A stretch of 19,783 nt of DNA from Oscillospiraceae bacterium (GCA_004554485.1 SFLS01000024.1:1-19783); one strand, 5' to 3'. Shown: positions 1 through 6,886, counted from the first letter of the stretch. Notes: generated by a model not told the origin, from the sequence alone. Numbers and translations: made by a program.

Positions 1-97
1 TCAGAATCTACAAGGACTCAAATGTCATTTCTGACATCCAAGTTGATGCTGTTCAATTTTCAAGGTGCACGTCCGCTGCCTCCCTTAAGGTGACAGC
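1..97 (-). promoter_or_regulatory. Probable rRNA-operon leader reading off the left edge
   Basis: This is the transcribed leader downstream of the promoter at 104-132, read on the minus strand. It contains a boxA-like stretch at 50-69 (minus strand TGCACCTTGAAAATTGAACA), resembling the boxA antitermination/spacer motif of Firmicutes rrn operons. A perfect 6-bp hairpin with a GAAA loop follows at 22-37 (ATGTCA/TGACAT). No mature rRNA sequence is visible, so which RNA follows (most likely 16S) is inference from the motif and the promoter strength. Confidence 0.5.
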
Positions 98-103
98 TTG
101 TTT

Positions 104-132
104 ATTATATTATATTCAAACTGAGAAGTCAA
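104..132 (-). promoter_or_regulatory. Strong sigma-A promoter, probably rrn
   Basis: On the minus strand the -35 is TTGACT (127-132) and the -10 is a perfect TATAAT (104-109), with a 17-nt spacer. Upstream of the -35 (133-180) lies an A/T-rich stretch with A- and T-tracts that looks like an UP element. Strength, architecture and the boxA-like leader downstream suggest an rRNA operon promoter. It is divergent from the promoter at 186-214. Confidence 0.75.
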
Positions 133-185
133 GCGCTTTTTCTTCGATTTTATTAAAAACTTTGCTATTTGAGGAAAAACAATCC

Positions 186-214
186 TTGGGATTTGGGACG
201 GCTTGTGCTATACT
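186..214 (+). promoter_or_regulatory. Promoter of the methyltransferase-rsmI pair
   Basis: The -35 is TTGGGA (186-191) and the -10 is TATACT (209-214), with a 17-nt spacer and an extended -10 TG at 206-207. It sits about 35 nt upstream of the GTG start at 250. The predicted transcript begins near 221, so the leader is short. Confidence 0.65.
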
Positions 215-249
215 GAAAACGAAAAACAAAGCCAAAAGGAGGGAGCGCC

Positions 250-963
250 GTGCAGTGGGAAACGCTGTCGGGATCGCTGCGGATTGCCATCGATGAGACC
301 CACCGGTTCGGCACCGACGCCTTTTTACTGGAACATTTTGCGGCGGCGCGCGGCACCGATACGGTGTGCGACCTGTGCGCCGGGTGCGGCATTGTCGGCC
401 TGCTGATGCTGCGCCGGGAGCGCCCGCCCCGGGCGATCACCGCCGTGGAGATCGACCCCCGTGCCGTTGCGCTGATGCGGCAGACGGCGGCGGGGATTTC
501 GGAGGGCTTTACCCCGCTGCAGGGTGACCTGCGGGAGCTCCGCACGCTGCTGCCGGCGCACAGCTTCCGGCTTGTTACCTGCAACCCACCCTATTTCCCT
601 GCCGGCAGCGGTCTGCTGTGCCCGCAGACGGAACGGCGGCGGACCCGCCATGAACAGGCGGAAAGCTGCACCGTGCAGGAGGTTTGCCGGGCGGCCGCTG
701 ATCTGCTGCAGTACGGCGGACGGTTCTGCCTGTGCCAGCGCCCGGAGCGTCTGACCGATGTGCTGCTGGCGATGCGGCAGGCCGGGCTGGAACCGAAGCG
801 ATTGCGCTGGGTCCAGCAGCGACCGGGCAGGGCACCCTGGCTTTTTTTGGCGGAGGGGAGGGCCGGCGGCAAGCCGGGCCTGACGGTGGAAGCTCCCCTG
901 ACAGTGGAAGGCCCGGAGGGCGGGTACTCCAATGAAATGAAAACGATATATCATCTTGTATAA
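250..963 (+). CDS. tRNA1(Val) (adenine-N6)-methyltransferase family protein (TrmN6/YabB-like)
   Basis: A 237-aa class I SAM-dependent methyltransferase. Motif I is DLCAGCGIVG (about residues 41-50), the acidic motif II residue is in VEIDP (66-70), and the catalytic NPPY motif is at 112-115, as in N6-adenine and small-domain methyltransferases. The family includes TrmN6, which methylates A37 of tRNA1(Val), and B. subtilis YabB. The start is a GTG preceded by AGGAGGG at 237-243, 6 nt upstream. rsmI follows after 37 nt, an order seen in Firmicutes, where a GIY-YIG gene (yazA) often lies between; it is absent here. The exact substrate cannot be read from sequence and other RNA or protein targets remain possible. 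Confidence 0.85.
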   Translation: MQWETLSGSLRIAIDETHRFGTDAFLLEHFAAARGTDTVCDLCAGCGIVGLLMLRRERPPRAITAVEIDPRAVALMRQTAAGISEGFTPLQGDLRELRTLLPAHSFRLVTCNPPYFPAGSGLLCPQTERRRTRHEQAESCTVQEVCRAAADLLQYGGRFCLCQRPERLTDVLLAMRQAGLEPKRLRWVQQRPGRAPWLFLAEGRAGGKPGLTVEAPLTVEGPEGGYSNEMKTIYHLV

Positions 964-1000
964 TTTTATTGTTTTATTCTGATTGTAAAGGATTTGTGCT

Positions 1001-1831
1001 ATGGGAACCTTATATCTTGTGGGCACACCCATCGGGAATCTGGGGGACCTTTCCCCCCGCGCGGCAGAAATTCTGAAAACGGTGGATTTTATCGCAGCGG
1101 AGGATACCCGCGTAACCCTTAAGCTGCTCAATCATTTCGGTATCAAAAAAGCCCTTATCAGCTACCACGAACATAACGCCGCCTCCCGCGGGCCGGAGCT
1201 GCTGCAGCGGCTGATAGGCGGCGAGGACGGCGCAATCGTGACCGACGCGGGGATGCCCTGCATCAGCGATCCGGGCGAAGCGCTGGTCGCCCTCTGCCAC
1301 GAAAGTGGCATCCCGGTGGTGACCGTCCCCGGGCCGACCGCGGCGATGACGGCGCTGGCCGCCAGCGGCTTACCCACCGGGCGGTTTTTGTTCGAGGGCT
1401 TTCTGCCCGTCAAAAAAGGGGAGCGGGAGGCTGCTCTGCAGACGGTCGCCCGCTTGCCGCATACCCTCATTTTTTATGAAGCGCCGCACCGCCTGCGGCA
1501 GACGCTGGCCGCGCTGCTGGCGGGGCTGGGCGACCGCCCCTGTGCCCTCTGCCGGGAGTTGACCAAGCTGCACGAGGAAATACAGCGCACCACCCTTTCG
1601 GCCGCTGCCGCCCAATACGCCGAACGGGAACCGCGCGGGGAGTACGTTCTCATTGTAGGGGGCGCCGCCGAACCGGATACGACCGCGCAGCTGACGCCGG
1701 AGCAGGCTGCGGCGCTGGTCCGCCGCCTGGCCGCCGAAGGGCAGCCGCTCAGCGAGGCCGCCAAGCAAGTGGCCAAAGAGACGGGCTACCGCAAGGGTGA
1801 TTTGTATCGTCTGGCGCTGGAAAATGAGTAA
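1001..1831 (+). CDS. rsmI: 16S rRNA (cytidine1402-2'-O)-methyltransferase RsmI
   Basis: A 276-aa SAM-dependent tetrapyrrole-methylase-fold enzyme. It 2'-O-methylates C1402 of 16S rRNA in the P-site decoding region, together with RsmH. The N-terminus carries the family glycine-rich motif VGTPIGNLGD (residues 7-16). The signature TDAGMPCISDPG lies near residues 86-97, followed by VPGPTAAMTAL and FYEAPHR. Length is normal. The ATG has a modest AAAGGA ribosome binding site about 8 nt upstream. It is probably cotranscribed with the methyltransferase gene 37 nt upstream, since no clear promoter lies in the AT-rich gap. A hairpin terminator follows directly. Confidence 0.95.
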   Translation: MGTLYLVGTPIGNLGDLSPRAAEILKTVDFIAAEDTRVTLKLLNHFGIKKALISYHEHNAASRGPELLQRLIGGEDGAIVTDAGMPCISDPGEALVALCHESGIPVVTVPGPTAAMTALAASGLPTGRFLFEGFLPVKKGEREAALQTVARLPHTLIFYEAPHRLRQTLAALLAGLGDRPCALCRELTKLHEEIQRTTLSAAAAQYAEREPRGEYVLIVGGAAEPDTTAQLTPEQAAALVRRLAAEGQPLSEAAKQVAKETGYRKGDLYRLALENE

Positions 1832-1837
1832 TATAAA

Positions 1838-1871
1838 AAGCGACAGCCCACCGGCTGCCGCTTCTTTTTTT
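1838..1871. terminator. Bidirectional terminator between rsmI and the lipoprotein gene
   Basis: Stem arms are 1838-1848 and 1853-1863 (11 bp with one A/C mismatch on the plus strand) around a 4-nt loop. A T-rich run follows to 1871 on the plus strand. On the minus strand the same stem is followed by TTTTT. It starts 6 nt after the rsmI stop and lies beyond the stop of the convergent lipoprotein gene at 1874, so it can serve both. Confidence 0.85.
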
Positions 1872-1873
1872 GT

Positions 1874-2437
1874 TTAGTTGGTAATCTCGCTATCCTCAGC
1901 GGGCTTCCATGGGGTGATGCTTACTTCATCGCTTTTATCATTCTCGCTGCCGATATAATAGAGTGGCTCCGGGACCCGCAGGCTTTCATCCAGCACGCCG
2001 TAGCTGCCCCACCAATGGCTGCCGCCATGCCAGCAGACGCCGGTCCCGTCGGGGAACACAAAGGTGGTCCAGTAGACGGTCTGCCCTTCGCCGTCCTCCC
2101 CGATTTCCGGCAACAGCTTGTTTTCCATACCAAAGGCATAGTTTTTGTACTGCTGCGGTGTCAGGGCTTTCATGCTCTCCTGATCGGTCTCCACCCACAG
2201 GTGGTACATCCCCTCGTACTGCCCGCAGTGTACTTCCAGCTCCGCCAGGTATCCGGTATCCGGCGCCGGCTGCTCTTGATCCTCTTTCTTCGGCGCCTTG
2301 ACAACATGCTGCTCCGGATCCTCCGGCTCCTCTGTCACTGCCGGCGGCTGCGGCTGCACCGGCTCTTTTGGCTGTTCGCCGCAGGCGGCCAGCAGGACTG
2401 CCAGCAGGCAGCACAGGATCCAAATTCTCTTGCGCAT
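1874..2437 (-). CDS. Lipoprotein of unknown function
   Basis: A 187-aa predicted lipoprotein. The N-terminus is a charged n-region (MRKR), a hydrophobic stretch and a lipobox LAAC with Cys at residue 19, so it should be lipid-anchored on the outer face of the membrane. A Pro/Glu-rich linker follows (about 22-60), then a compact domain of about 125 aa with a Trp/Gly-rich patch (CWHGGSHWWG). I do not recognise the domain. I chose the ATG at 2437 because a GGAG lies 9 nt upstream and the signal peptide begins there; an in-frame extension to 2497 would run through the promoter. It is convergent with rsmI and transcribed separately from the ribosomal cluster. Confidence 0.8.
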   Translation of the reverse strand: MRKRIWILCCLLAVLLAACGEQPKEPVQPQPPAVTEEPEDPEQHVVKAPKKEDQEQPAPDTGYLAELEVHCGQYEGMYHLWVETDQESMKALTPQQYKNYAFGMENKLLPEIGEDGEGQTVYWTTFVFPDGTGVCWHGGSHWWGSYGVLDESLRVPEPLYYIGSENDKSDEVSITPWKPAEDSEITN

Positions 2438-2468
2438 GGGTTCTCTCTCCTTCCCCTGTTCTGCGGCC

Positions 2469-2497
2469 AGTATAGCAGGTTTCCGTTTTCTTGTCAA
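2469..2497 (-). promoter_or_regulatory. Near-consensus promoter of the lipoprotein gene
   Basis: On the minus strand the -35 is TTGACA (2492-2497) and the -10 is TATACT (2469-2474), with a 17-nt spacer and an extended -10 TG. It lies between the rplQ terminator and the lipoprotein start at 2437, giving a short leader of about 25 nt that holds the ribosome binding site. Confidence 0.85.
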
Positions 2498-2543
2498 AAT
2501 CAGGGTGAGGGCCCGCCGCTTGGCCGCTCTCCCGTTTTATCGC

Positions 2544-2579
2544 AAAAAGCCCCTGCTCCAAAACGGAGCAGGGGCTTTT
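2544..2579 (-). terminator. Rho-independent terminator of the ribosomal protein cluster
   Basis: A perfect 15-bp inverted repeat: arms 2545-2559 and 2565-2579 with a 5-nt loop. On the minus strand it ends in a run of Ts (CUUUUU). It begins about 22 nt after the rplQ stop at 2602 and so ends the long S10-spc-alpha transcript. The stem reads as A-rich/GC-rich/T-rich and is nearly symmetric, so it could also work on the plus strand. Confidence 0.92.
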
Positions 2580-2601
2580 GGGGTATTTGCCTGTGAAAAA
2601 A

Positions 2602-2943
2602 TCAAACCAGCTCGATGATAGCCATTTCCGCTGCATCGCCGCGGCGGGGACCGATCTTGACGATGCGGGTGTAGCCGCCGTTGCGCTCCTTATACTTCGG
2701 GGCGATCTCGTCCATGACCTTCTTGGCGACGGTCTCCTTGGTGATGTAGGAATAGACCTGACGCTTGGAGTGAAGGTCGTCTGCCTTAGCAATGGTGATC
2801 ATCTTCTCCGCCATGGAGCGCACTTCCTTGGCGCGGGTCACGGTCGTTTCGATCTTACCGTTCTCCAGCAGGAAAGTGACCATGGCACGGAGCATCGCTT
2901 TTCTATGGTCAGTGGTTCTACCCAGTTTTCTGGCACCTGGCAT
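2602..2943 (-). CDS. rplQ: 50S ribosomal protein L17
   Basis: A 113-aa large-subunit protein that binds 23S rRNA near the exit tunnel. The family N-terminus is clear: basic MPGARKLGRTTDHRKAML, then MVTFLLENGKIETTVTRAKE. Length is in the short (bacterial core) range for L17. The ATG at 2943 is the last start in the alpha operon, 19 nt after the rpoA stop and preceded by AAGGAG. This is the last gene before the terminator at 2544-2579. Genes that often follow rplQ in Clostridia (ECF transporter genes, truA, rplM, rpsI) are not next to it here. Confidence 0.97.
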   Translation of the reverse strand: MPGARKLGRTTDHRKAMLRAMVTFLLENGKIETTVTRAKEVRSMAEKMITIAKADDLHSKRQVYSYITKETVAKKVMDEIAPKYKERNGGYTRIVKIGPRRGDAAEMAIIELV

Positions 2944-2962
2944 TTATATCACTCCTTACCTG

Positions 2963-3919
2963 TTATTCGTCGTCGCTTTGCAGGTTAAAGCCCAGAGCCT
3001 CCAATTTGCTCATGACTTCTTCCAGCGACTTTTTGCCGAGATTGCGGACCTTCATCATCTCTTCGGGGGATTTGTTGATCAGATCGCCCACCGAGTTGAC
3101 GCCGGCACGCTTCAGACAGTTGAAAGCGCGAACAGAAAGGTCAAGCTCTTCAATGGTCATCTCAAGAACCTTATCCTTGCCGGATTCTTCCTTCTTTTCC
3201 ATGATCTCGGTTGCGTTCACTTCGTCACTGAGTTCCACAAAGTGATTGAGTTGTCTATTGAGGATCTTGGCAGCCAAGCTGACAGCCTCTTTGGCAGAAA
3301 TGGTCCCGTCGGTCCAAACCTCCAGGGTCAGCTTGTCGTAGTCGGTAATCTGTTCTACCCGGGTATTTTCCACCGAGTAATTCACTTTCAGCACCGGTGT
3401 ATAGATACTATCGGTAAAGATGGTACCCACCGGGGCGGCGCCATTGTTCAGCTGCTTGTTGCGGTCGGCCGAAACATAGCCCTGGCCCTTTTGCAGGACC
3501 ATTTCCATGTTCAGCTTGGCGCCTTCGGCCAGCGTTGCAATGTGCATTGTGGGGTCCAGGATCTCCACCTCGCTGCTGCCGGTGATGCAGCCGGCGGTCA
3601 CTTCGCATTCGCCTTCGGCGGCGATGTGGACCGTTACAGGCTCCTCACTGTGGAGCTTGGCGATGAGCCCCTTGATGTTCAGGATGATCTCTACGACATC
3701 TTCCTTGACACCGGGGATGGTGGTAAATTCGTGCTGGACACCGTCGATCTTAATGGAAGAAACGGCCACGCCGGGAAGCGAGGAGAGCAGAACCCTGCGG
3801 AGACTGTTGCCCAGGGTAATGCCAAAGCCACGGTCCAGCGGCTCTGCAATGAACTTGCCATAGCTGCCATCCGGACGGAGCTCTGCTGTTTCGATCTTAG
3901 GCTCGATAATTTTGACCAT
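2963..3919 (-). CDS. rpoA: DNA-directed RNA polymerase subunit alpha
   Basis: A 318-aa alpha subunit. The N-terminal dimerisation domain includes the conserved GITLGNSLRRVLLSSLPG (about 33-50), used in polymerase assembly. A linker of about 20 aa rich in Glu and Lys follows. The C-terminal domain (about 250-312) has the helix-hairpin-helix DNA and activator contact region, including RAFNCLKRAGVNSVGDL and RNLGKKSLEEV. The protein ends in an acidic tail. Start ATG with AGGAGGG upstream. It lies between rpsD and rplQ, the usual alpha operon order in Clostridia. The 70-nt gap before it shows no clear promoter. Confidence 0.98.
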   Translation of the reverse strand: MVKIIEPKIETAELRPDGSYGKFIAEPLDRGFGITLGNSLRRVLLSSLPGVAVSSIKIDGVQHEFTTIPGVKEDVVEIILNIKGLIAKLHSEEPVTVHIAAEGECEVTAGCITGSSEVEILDPTMHIATLAEGAKLNMEMVLQKGQGYVSADRNKQLNNGAAPVGTIFTDSIYTPVLKVNYSVENTRVEQITDYDKLTLEVWTDGTISAKEAVSLAAKILNRQLNHFVELSDEVNATEIMEKKEESGKDKVLEMTIEELDLSVRAFNCLKRAGVNSVGDLINKSPEEMMKVRNLGKKSLEEVMSKLEALGFNLQSDDE

Positions 3920-3989
3920 TCATTTCCCTCCTTGAATCAGCTTTTTAGCGTACTGTACCTTCCCAAACTGACATTCGTCGGGTCAAGCA

Positions 3990-4616
3990 TTATTTGCTGT
4001 AGAACTCAACGATCTGCTGCTCTTCGATATCCATATCGACGTCCTCGCGGGCGGGCATACGGACAACCTTGGCGGTCAGCTGGTTCTTGTCAGCATCCAG
4101 CCACTGGGGAACGGGACGGGAAGCGTTGGCTTCGGTGACAACCTTGATCTTATCGGAGTTCCGGCTGCCTTCCGCAACGGATACCACATCGCCTGCCTTC
4201 ACCAGAATGGAGGGAATGTTGGCCTTTTTGCCGTTCAGGGTGTAGTGGCCGTGACGTACCAGCTGGCGGGCCTCCTTGCGGGAAGCGGCAAAGCCCAGAC
4301 GGTAAACCACGTTATCCAGTCTGCGTTCCAGGATGCTCAGCAGGTTTTCGCCGGTCTTGCCGGGCATACGCTCTGCCATCTCGAAGTATTTCAGCATCTG
4401 GTTTTCCATTACACCGTAGTAGCGGCGGGCGGTCTGCTTGGCGCGCAGCTGCGTGCCGTATTCGGAAACCTTCTTGCGGGACTTGCCGTGCTGGCCGGGA
4501 ACCGACTGTCTGCGGCCTACGGCGCACTTGTCGGAGTAGCATCTGTCACCCTTCAGGAACAGCTTTTTGCCCTCACGACGGCAAAGTCTGCATACAGGGC
4601 CTGTATATCTTGCCAT
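3990..4616 (-). CDS. rpsD: 30S ribosomal protein S4 (zinc-binding form)
   Basis: A 208-aa primary 16S rRNA binding protein that helps nucleate assembly of the 30S body. The N-terminus carries a zinc-type cysteine set, C9, C12, C26 and C31 (CRLC...CYSDKC), so this is the C+ form. The S4 RNA-binding domain is in the C-terminal half (LDNVVYRLGFAASRKEARQLV...). Start ATG, 15 nt after the rpsK stop. In B. subtilis rpsD is a separate, self-regulated gene; here it sits within the alpha operon, as in many Clostridia. No S4-binding leader was identified. Confidence 0.97.
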   Translation of the reverse strand: MARYTGPVCRLCRREGKKLFLKGDRCYSDKCAVGRRQSVPGQHGKSRKKVSEYGTQLRAKQTARRYYGVMENQMLKYFEMAERMPGKTGENLLSILERRLDNVVYRLGFAASRKEARQLVRHGHYTLNGKKANIPSILVKAGDVVSVAEGSRNSDKIKVVTEANASRPVPQWLDADKNQLTAKVVRMPAREDVDMDIEEQQIVEFYSK

Positions 4617-4631
4617 CTTTTATTCCTCCTA

Positions 4632-5033
4632 TTATACGCGTCTTCTCTTGGGCGGACGGCAGCCATTGTGGGGAATGGGGGTGACGTCCTTGATCATGGT
4701 GACCTCCAGACCGGCAGCCTGCAGCGCGCGGATGGCGGCTTCACGACCCTGGCCGGGGCCCTTTACATAAACTTCTACGCTCTTCAGACCATGCTCCATG
4801 GCCGCCTTGGCGGCTACCTCGGCAGCGGTCTGCGCAGCAAAGGGAGTGGACTTACGGGAGCCGCGGAAACCGAGGCCGCCTGCGGAAGCCCAGGACAGTG
4901 CGTTGCCCTGCGTATCGGTCAGAGTGACGATGGTATTATTGAAGCTGGACTGGATATGGGCGGCGCCGCGCTCGATATTCTTCTTTTCGCGGCGGCGACG
5001 GATCACAGCCTTTTTTGCTACCTGTTTAGCCAT
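4632..5033 (-). CDS. rpsK: 30S ribosomal protein S11
   Basis: A 133-aa protein of the 30S platform that lies near the mRNA in the E site. The family core is clear: SSFNNTIVTLTDTQGNALSW, then GSRKSTPFAAQTAAE, and the C-terminal DVTPIPHNGCRPPKRRRV. The basic N-terminal extension (MAKQVAKKAVIRRRREKK) is typical. Start ATG with a GGAGG ribosome binding site, 15 nt after the rpsM stop, which fits cotranslation in the alpha operon. Confidence 0.97.
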   Translation of the reverse strand: MAKQVAKKAVIRRRREKKNIERGAAHIQSSFNNTIVTLTDTQGNALSWASAGGLGFRGSRKSTPFAAQTAAEVAAKAAMEHGLKSVEVYVKGPGQGREAAIRALQAAGLEVTMIKDVTPIPHNGCRPPKRRRV

Positions 5034-5048
5034 ATTCGATTTCCCTCC

Positions 5049-5417
5049 TTACTTCTTCTTATTCGCGATGGTCTTGGCGGGGCCTTTGCGGGTACGCGCG
5101 TTGGTCTTGGTGCGCTGGCCGCGTACGGGCAGTCCCTTTCTGTGGCGGACACCGCGGTAGCAGCCGATCTCAACCAGGCGCTTGATGTTCAGCGCCACAT
5201 CGCGGCGCTTATCACCCTCTACGATCAGGTGATGATCGATATACTCACGGATCTTGGCCTCATCCTCCTCGGTCATATCCTTCACGCGGGTGTCCGGATT
5301 GATGCCGGTGGCGGCGAGGATGTCGTTGGCGGTCTTACGGCCGATGCCGTAGATATAGGTGAGCGCGATCTCGACCCGCTTTTCTCTGGGCAGGTCTACA
5401 CCAGCAATACGTGCCAT
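5049..5417 (-). CDS. rpsM: 30S ribosomal protein S13
   Basis: A 122-aa protein of the 30S head that contacts the P-site tRNA and the B1 intersubunit bridges. It begins MARIAGVDLPREKRVEIALTYIYG and carries the helix-hairpin-helix-like region GIGRKTANDILAATGI. The tail is the long basic RNA-contact extension typical of S13 (RKGPAKTIANKKK at the end). Start ATG; length is normal. It follows rpmJ after 28 nt and precedes rpsK by 15 nt. Confidence 0.97.
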   Translation of the reverse strand: MARIAGVDLPREKRVEIALTYIYGIGRKTANDILAATGINPDTRVKDMTEEDEAKIREYIDHHLIVEGDKRRDVALNIKRLVEIGCYRGVRHRKGLPVRGQRTKTNARTRKGPAKTIANKKK

Positions 5418-5445
5418 TCTTTAGTACACCTCCGTTTCGTTACTC

Positions 5446-5559
5446 TTAGCCCTGGCGCTGTTTGTGCTTGGGATTATCGCAGATGACCATGATGCGGCCT
5501 TTCCGCTTGATAATCTTGCACTTTTCGCACATCGGCTTTACAGAAGGTCTTACTTTCAT
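5446..5559 (-). CDS. rpmJ: 50S ribosomal protein L36 (zinc-ribbon form)
   Basis: A 37-aa ribosomal protein found by direct translation: it begins MKVRPSVKPMCEKCKII and ends HKQRQG. The zinc ligands C11, C14, C27 and H32 are all present, so this is the C+ form. The protein binds 23S rRNA near the base of the L7/L12 stalk. Start ATG at 5559 with a perfect AAGGAGGT 8 nt upstream. It lies between infA and rpsM, the standard position. The 62-nt gap before it carries a bulged hairpin at 5582-5607. Confidence 0.96.
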   Translation of the reverse strand: MKVRPSVKPMCEKCKIIKRKGRIMVICDNPKHKQRQG

Positions 5560-5581
5560 GAGATTTACCTCCTTTTGTTCC

Positions 5582-5607
5582 GCACGGCGATGGCTTCCAT
5601 CCCGTGC
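5582..5607 (-). other. Hairpin between infA and rpmJ
   Basis: Arms 5582-5593 and 5597-5607 form an 11-bp stem (GCACGG and GATGG paired with CCATC and CCGTGC) with one bulged base and a 3-nt loop. No U-tract follows on the minus strand, so it is not a standard terminator. It could be an RNA processing or stability element within the operon transcript. Confidence 0.55.
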
Positions 5608-5621
5608 CTCTTGCTTTTTAC

Positions 5622-5840
5622 TTACTTGGAGCGCCAGGTGATGCGCCCCTTGGTGAGATCGTAGGGGGAAATTTCCACAGTAACCTTATCGCCGGGCAGG
5701 ATACGGATATAGTTCATCCGCAGCTTGCCGGAGATATGCGCCAGGATCACATGGCCGCTGGGCAGCCGTACCTGGAACTGGGCGTTGGGCAGTGCCTCCA
5801 CAACCTCGCCCTCGATCTCAATAACATCTTGCTTGGACAT
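5622..5840 (-). CDS. infA: Translation initiation factor IF-1
   Basis: A 72-aa single OB-fold (S1-like) protein that binds the A site of the 30S subunit during initiation, with IF-2 and IF-3. The family core is seen in IEGEVVEALPNAQFQVRL, HISGKLRMNYIRILPGD and the C-terminal YDLTKGRITWRSK. Length is exactly that of the family. Start ATG with GGGAGGT upstream, 8 nt after the stop of the KOW-domain gene. Confidence 0.98.
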   Translation of the reverse strand: MSKQDVIEIEGEVVEALPNAQFQVRLPSGHVILAHISGKLRMNYIRILPGDKVTVEISPYDLTKGRITWRSK

Positions 5841-5848
5841 GTGAGCGT

Positions 5849-6118
5849 TTACCTCCCTCTTTCCGGATTGGTGTCGTCGTCCCTATGCTCCGCCTCTGCC
5901 AGCGCCCGTCTCAGCCGCCCGTCGGCAGCATACTGCTCCGGGTCCAGCCGCCGGCCTGTTGGTTGCAGATGGCGGGGGTTTTTTCGTTTTGGGTGTCGGA
6001 GCCGCCTGGTGCGGCCGTCTGCGATCAGGCAGCGGGCTTCGCTGCACTGCAGCACCACAAACAGCCTGCCTTTTTCACGGCCGGCGGTCGCCAGCACCAC
6101 ACATCCCTTCTCTGGCAT
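5849..6118 (-). CDS. KOW-domain RNA-binding protein (L14e/L6e/L27e-like)
   Basis: An 89-aa small basic protein. The N-terminal 40 residues look like a KOW motif: GCVVLATAGREKGRLFVVLQ, then LIADGRTRRLRHPKRKN. The C-terminus is rich in Arg and charged residues. Clostridia commonly carry such a gene between map and infA; it resembles the archaeal/eukaryotic L14e-L6e-L27e group and is annotated as an RNA-binding protein of uncertain role. Start ATG with CGGAGGC upstream; gaps of 14 nt to map and 8 nt to infA suggest cotranslation. A role in ribosome assembly or as a lineage-specific ribosome component is inference. Confidence 0.85.
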   Translation of the reverse strand: MPEKGCVVLATAGREKGRLFVVLQCSEARCLIADGRTRRLRHPKRKNPRHLQPTGRRLDPEQYAADGRLRRALAEAEHRDDDTNPERGR

Positions 6119-6132
6119 TGGGCTGCCTCCGT

Positions 6133-6882
6133 TTACAGTTTGGTCAGGATGACCGGGCCGTTGTCGGTAATGGCAATGGTATGCTCAAAGTGAGCCGAGG
6201 GACTGCCGCTTTCGGTTACGACGGTCCAATCGTTATCCAGGGTGTAAACCCCTTCGCCCTTCAGGTTTATCATAGGTTCAATTGCTATGGTCATACCGGG
6301 CATCAGCCGCGCGCCGCGCCCCGGATGGCCGAAATTCGGCACTTCGGGGTCTTCGTGCATTTTACGCCCTACGCCGTGGCCCACATACTCGCGCACCACG
6401 CCGTAACCAAAGCTTTCGGCATAGGTCTGCACCGCCGAGCCGATATCTCCCAGGCGGTTGCCCTTGAGCGCCGCCGCGATGCCGCGGTTCAGGCACTCCT
6501 GGGTGACCTCCAGCAGTTGTTTGGTTTCGGGGGCCAGTTCGCCCACCCCGACGGTATACGCGGAATCCCCGTGATAGCCGCCGATGCAGGCCCCTACGTC
6601 AATACTGACGATATCCCCTTCCCGGATGATGTGCTGCTTATCCGGAATGCCATGGATCAGCTCCTCGTTGACGCTGATGCAGGCAGCCGCCGGAAAGCCG
6701 TACAGCCCCAGGAAAGAGGGGGTGGCCCCGCGGGAAGTAATCGTTTCGTGTACCACACGGTTGATCTCCCAGGTGGAGACGCCGGGCTTGCAGGCCCGGA
6801 CGCCCGCCTGGAGCGCTTCCGCCGTGATCCGGCCGGCTTTGGACATCAGTGCCAGCTCCTTTGCGGTTTTCAGTACGATCAC
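6133..6882 (-). CDS. map: Methionine aminopeptidase, type I
   Basis: A 249-aa pita-bread-fold metalloprotease that removes the initiator Met from nascent proteins. All metal ligands are present: D95 (IDVGA), D106 (GDSAYT), H169 (GHGVG), E202 (IEPM) and E233 (FEHT), plus the substrate-side H77. There is no N-terminal zinc-finger extension, so it is the short bacterial subtype. The start is GTG at 6882, with GGAGGGG formed by the end of adk 7 nt upstream. Only 4 nt separate it from adk, which suggests translational coupling. Confidence 0.97.
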   Translation of the reverse strand: MIVLKTAKELALMSKAGRITAEALQAGVRACKPGVSTWEINRVVHETITSRGATPSFLGLYGFPAAACISVNEELIHGIPDKQHIIREGDIVSIDVGACIGGYHGDSAYTVGVGELAPETKQLLEVTQECLNRGIAAALKGNRLGDIGSAVQTYAESFGYGVVREYVGHGVGRKMHEDPEVPNFGHPGRGARLMPGMTIAIEPMINLKGEGVYTLDNDWTVVTESGSPSAHFEHTIAITDNGPVILTKL

Positions 6883-6886
6883 GGCT

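Noticed and set aside
90..296. Plus-strand 68-codon frame at the left end
   Set aside because: It crosses both divergent promoters and the ribosome binding site of the gene at 250, and lacks its own start signals.
3920..3989. Possible internal promoter (TTGACC) in the rpsD-rpoA gap
   Set aside because: No -10 element at acceptable spacing follows.
2792..4138. Long plus-strand open frame (448 codons) antisense to rpoA, rplQ and rpsD
   Set aside because: It lies opposite clearly conserved genes, has no ribosome binding site or recognisable domain, and arises from codon bias in GC-rich genes.
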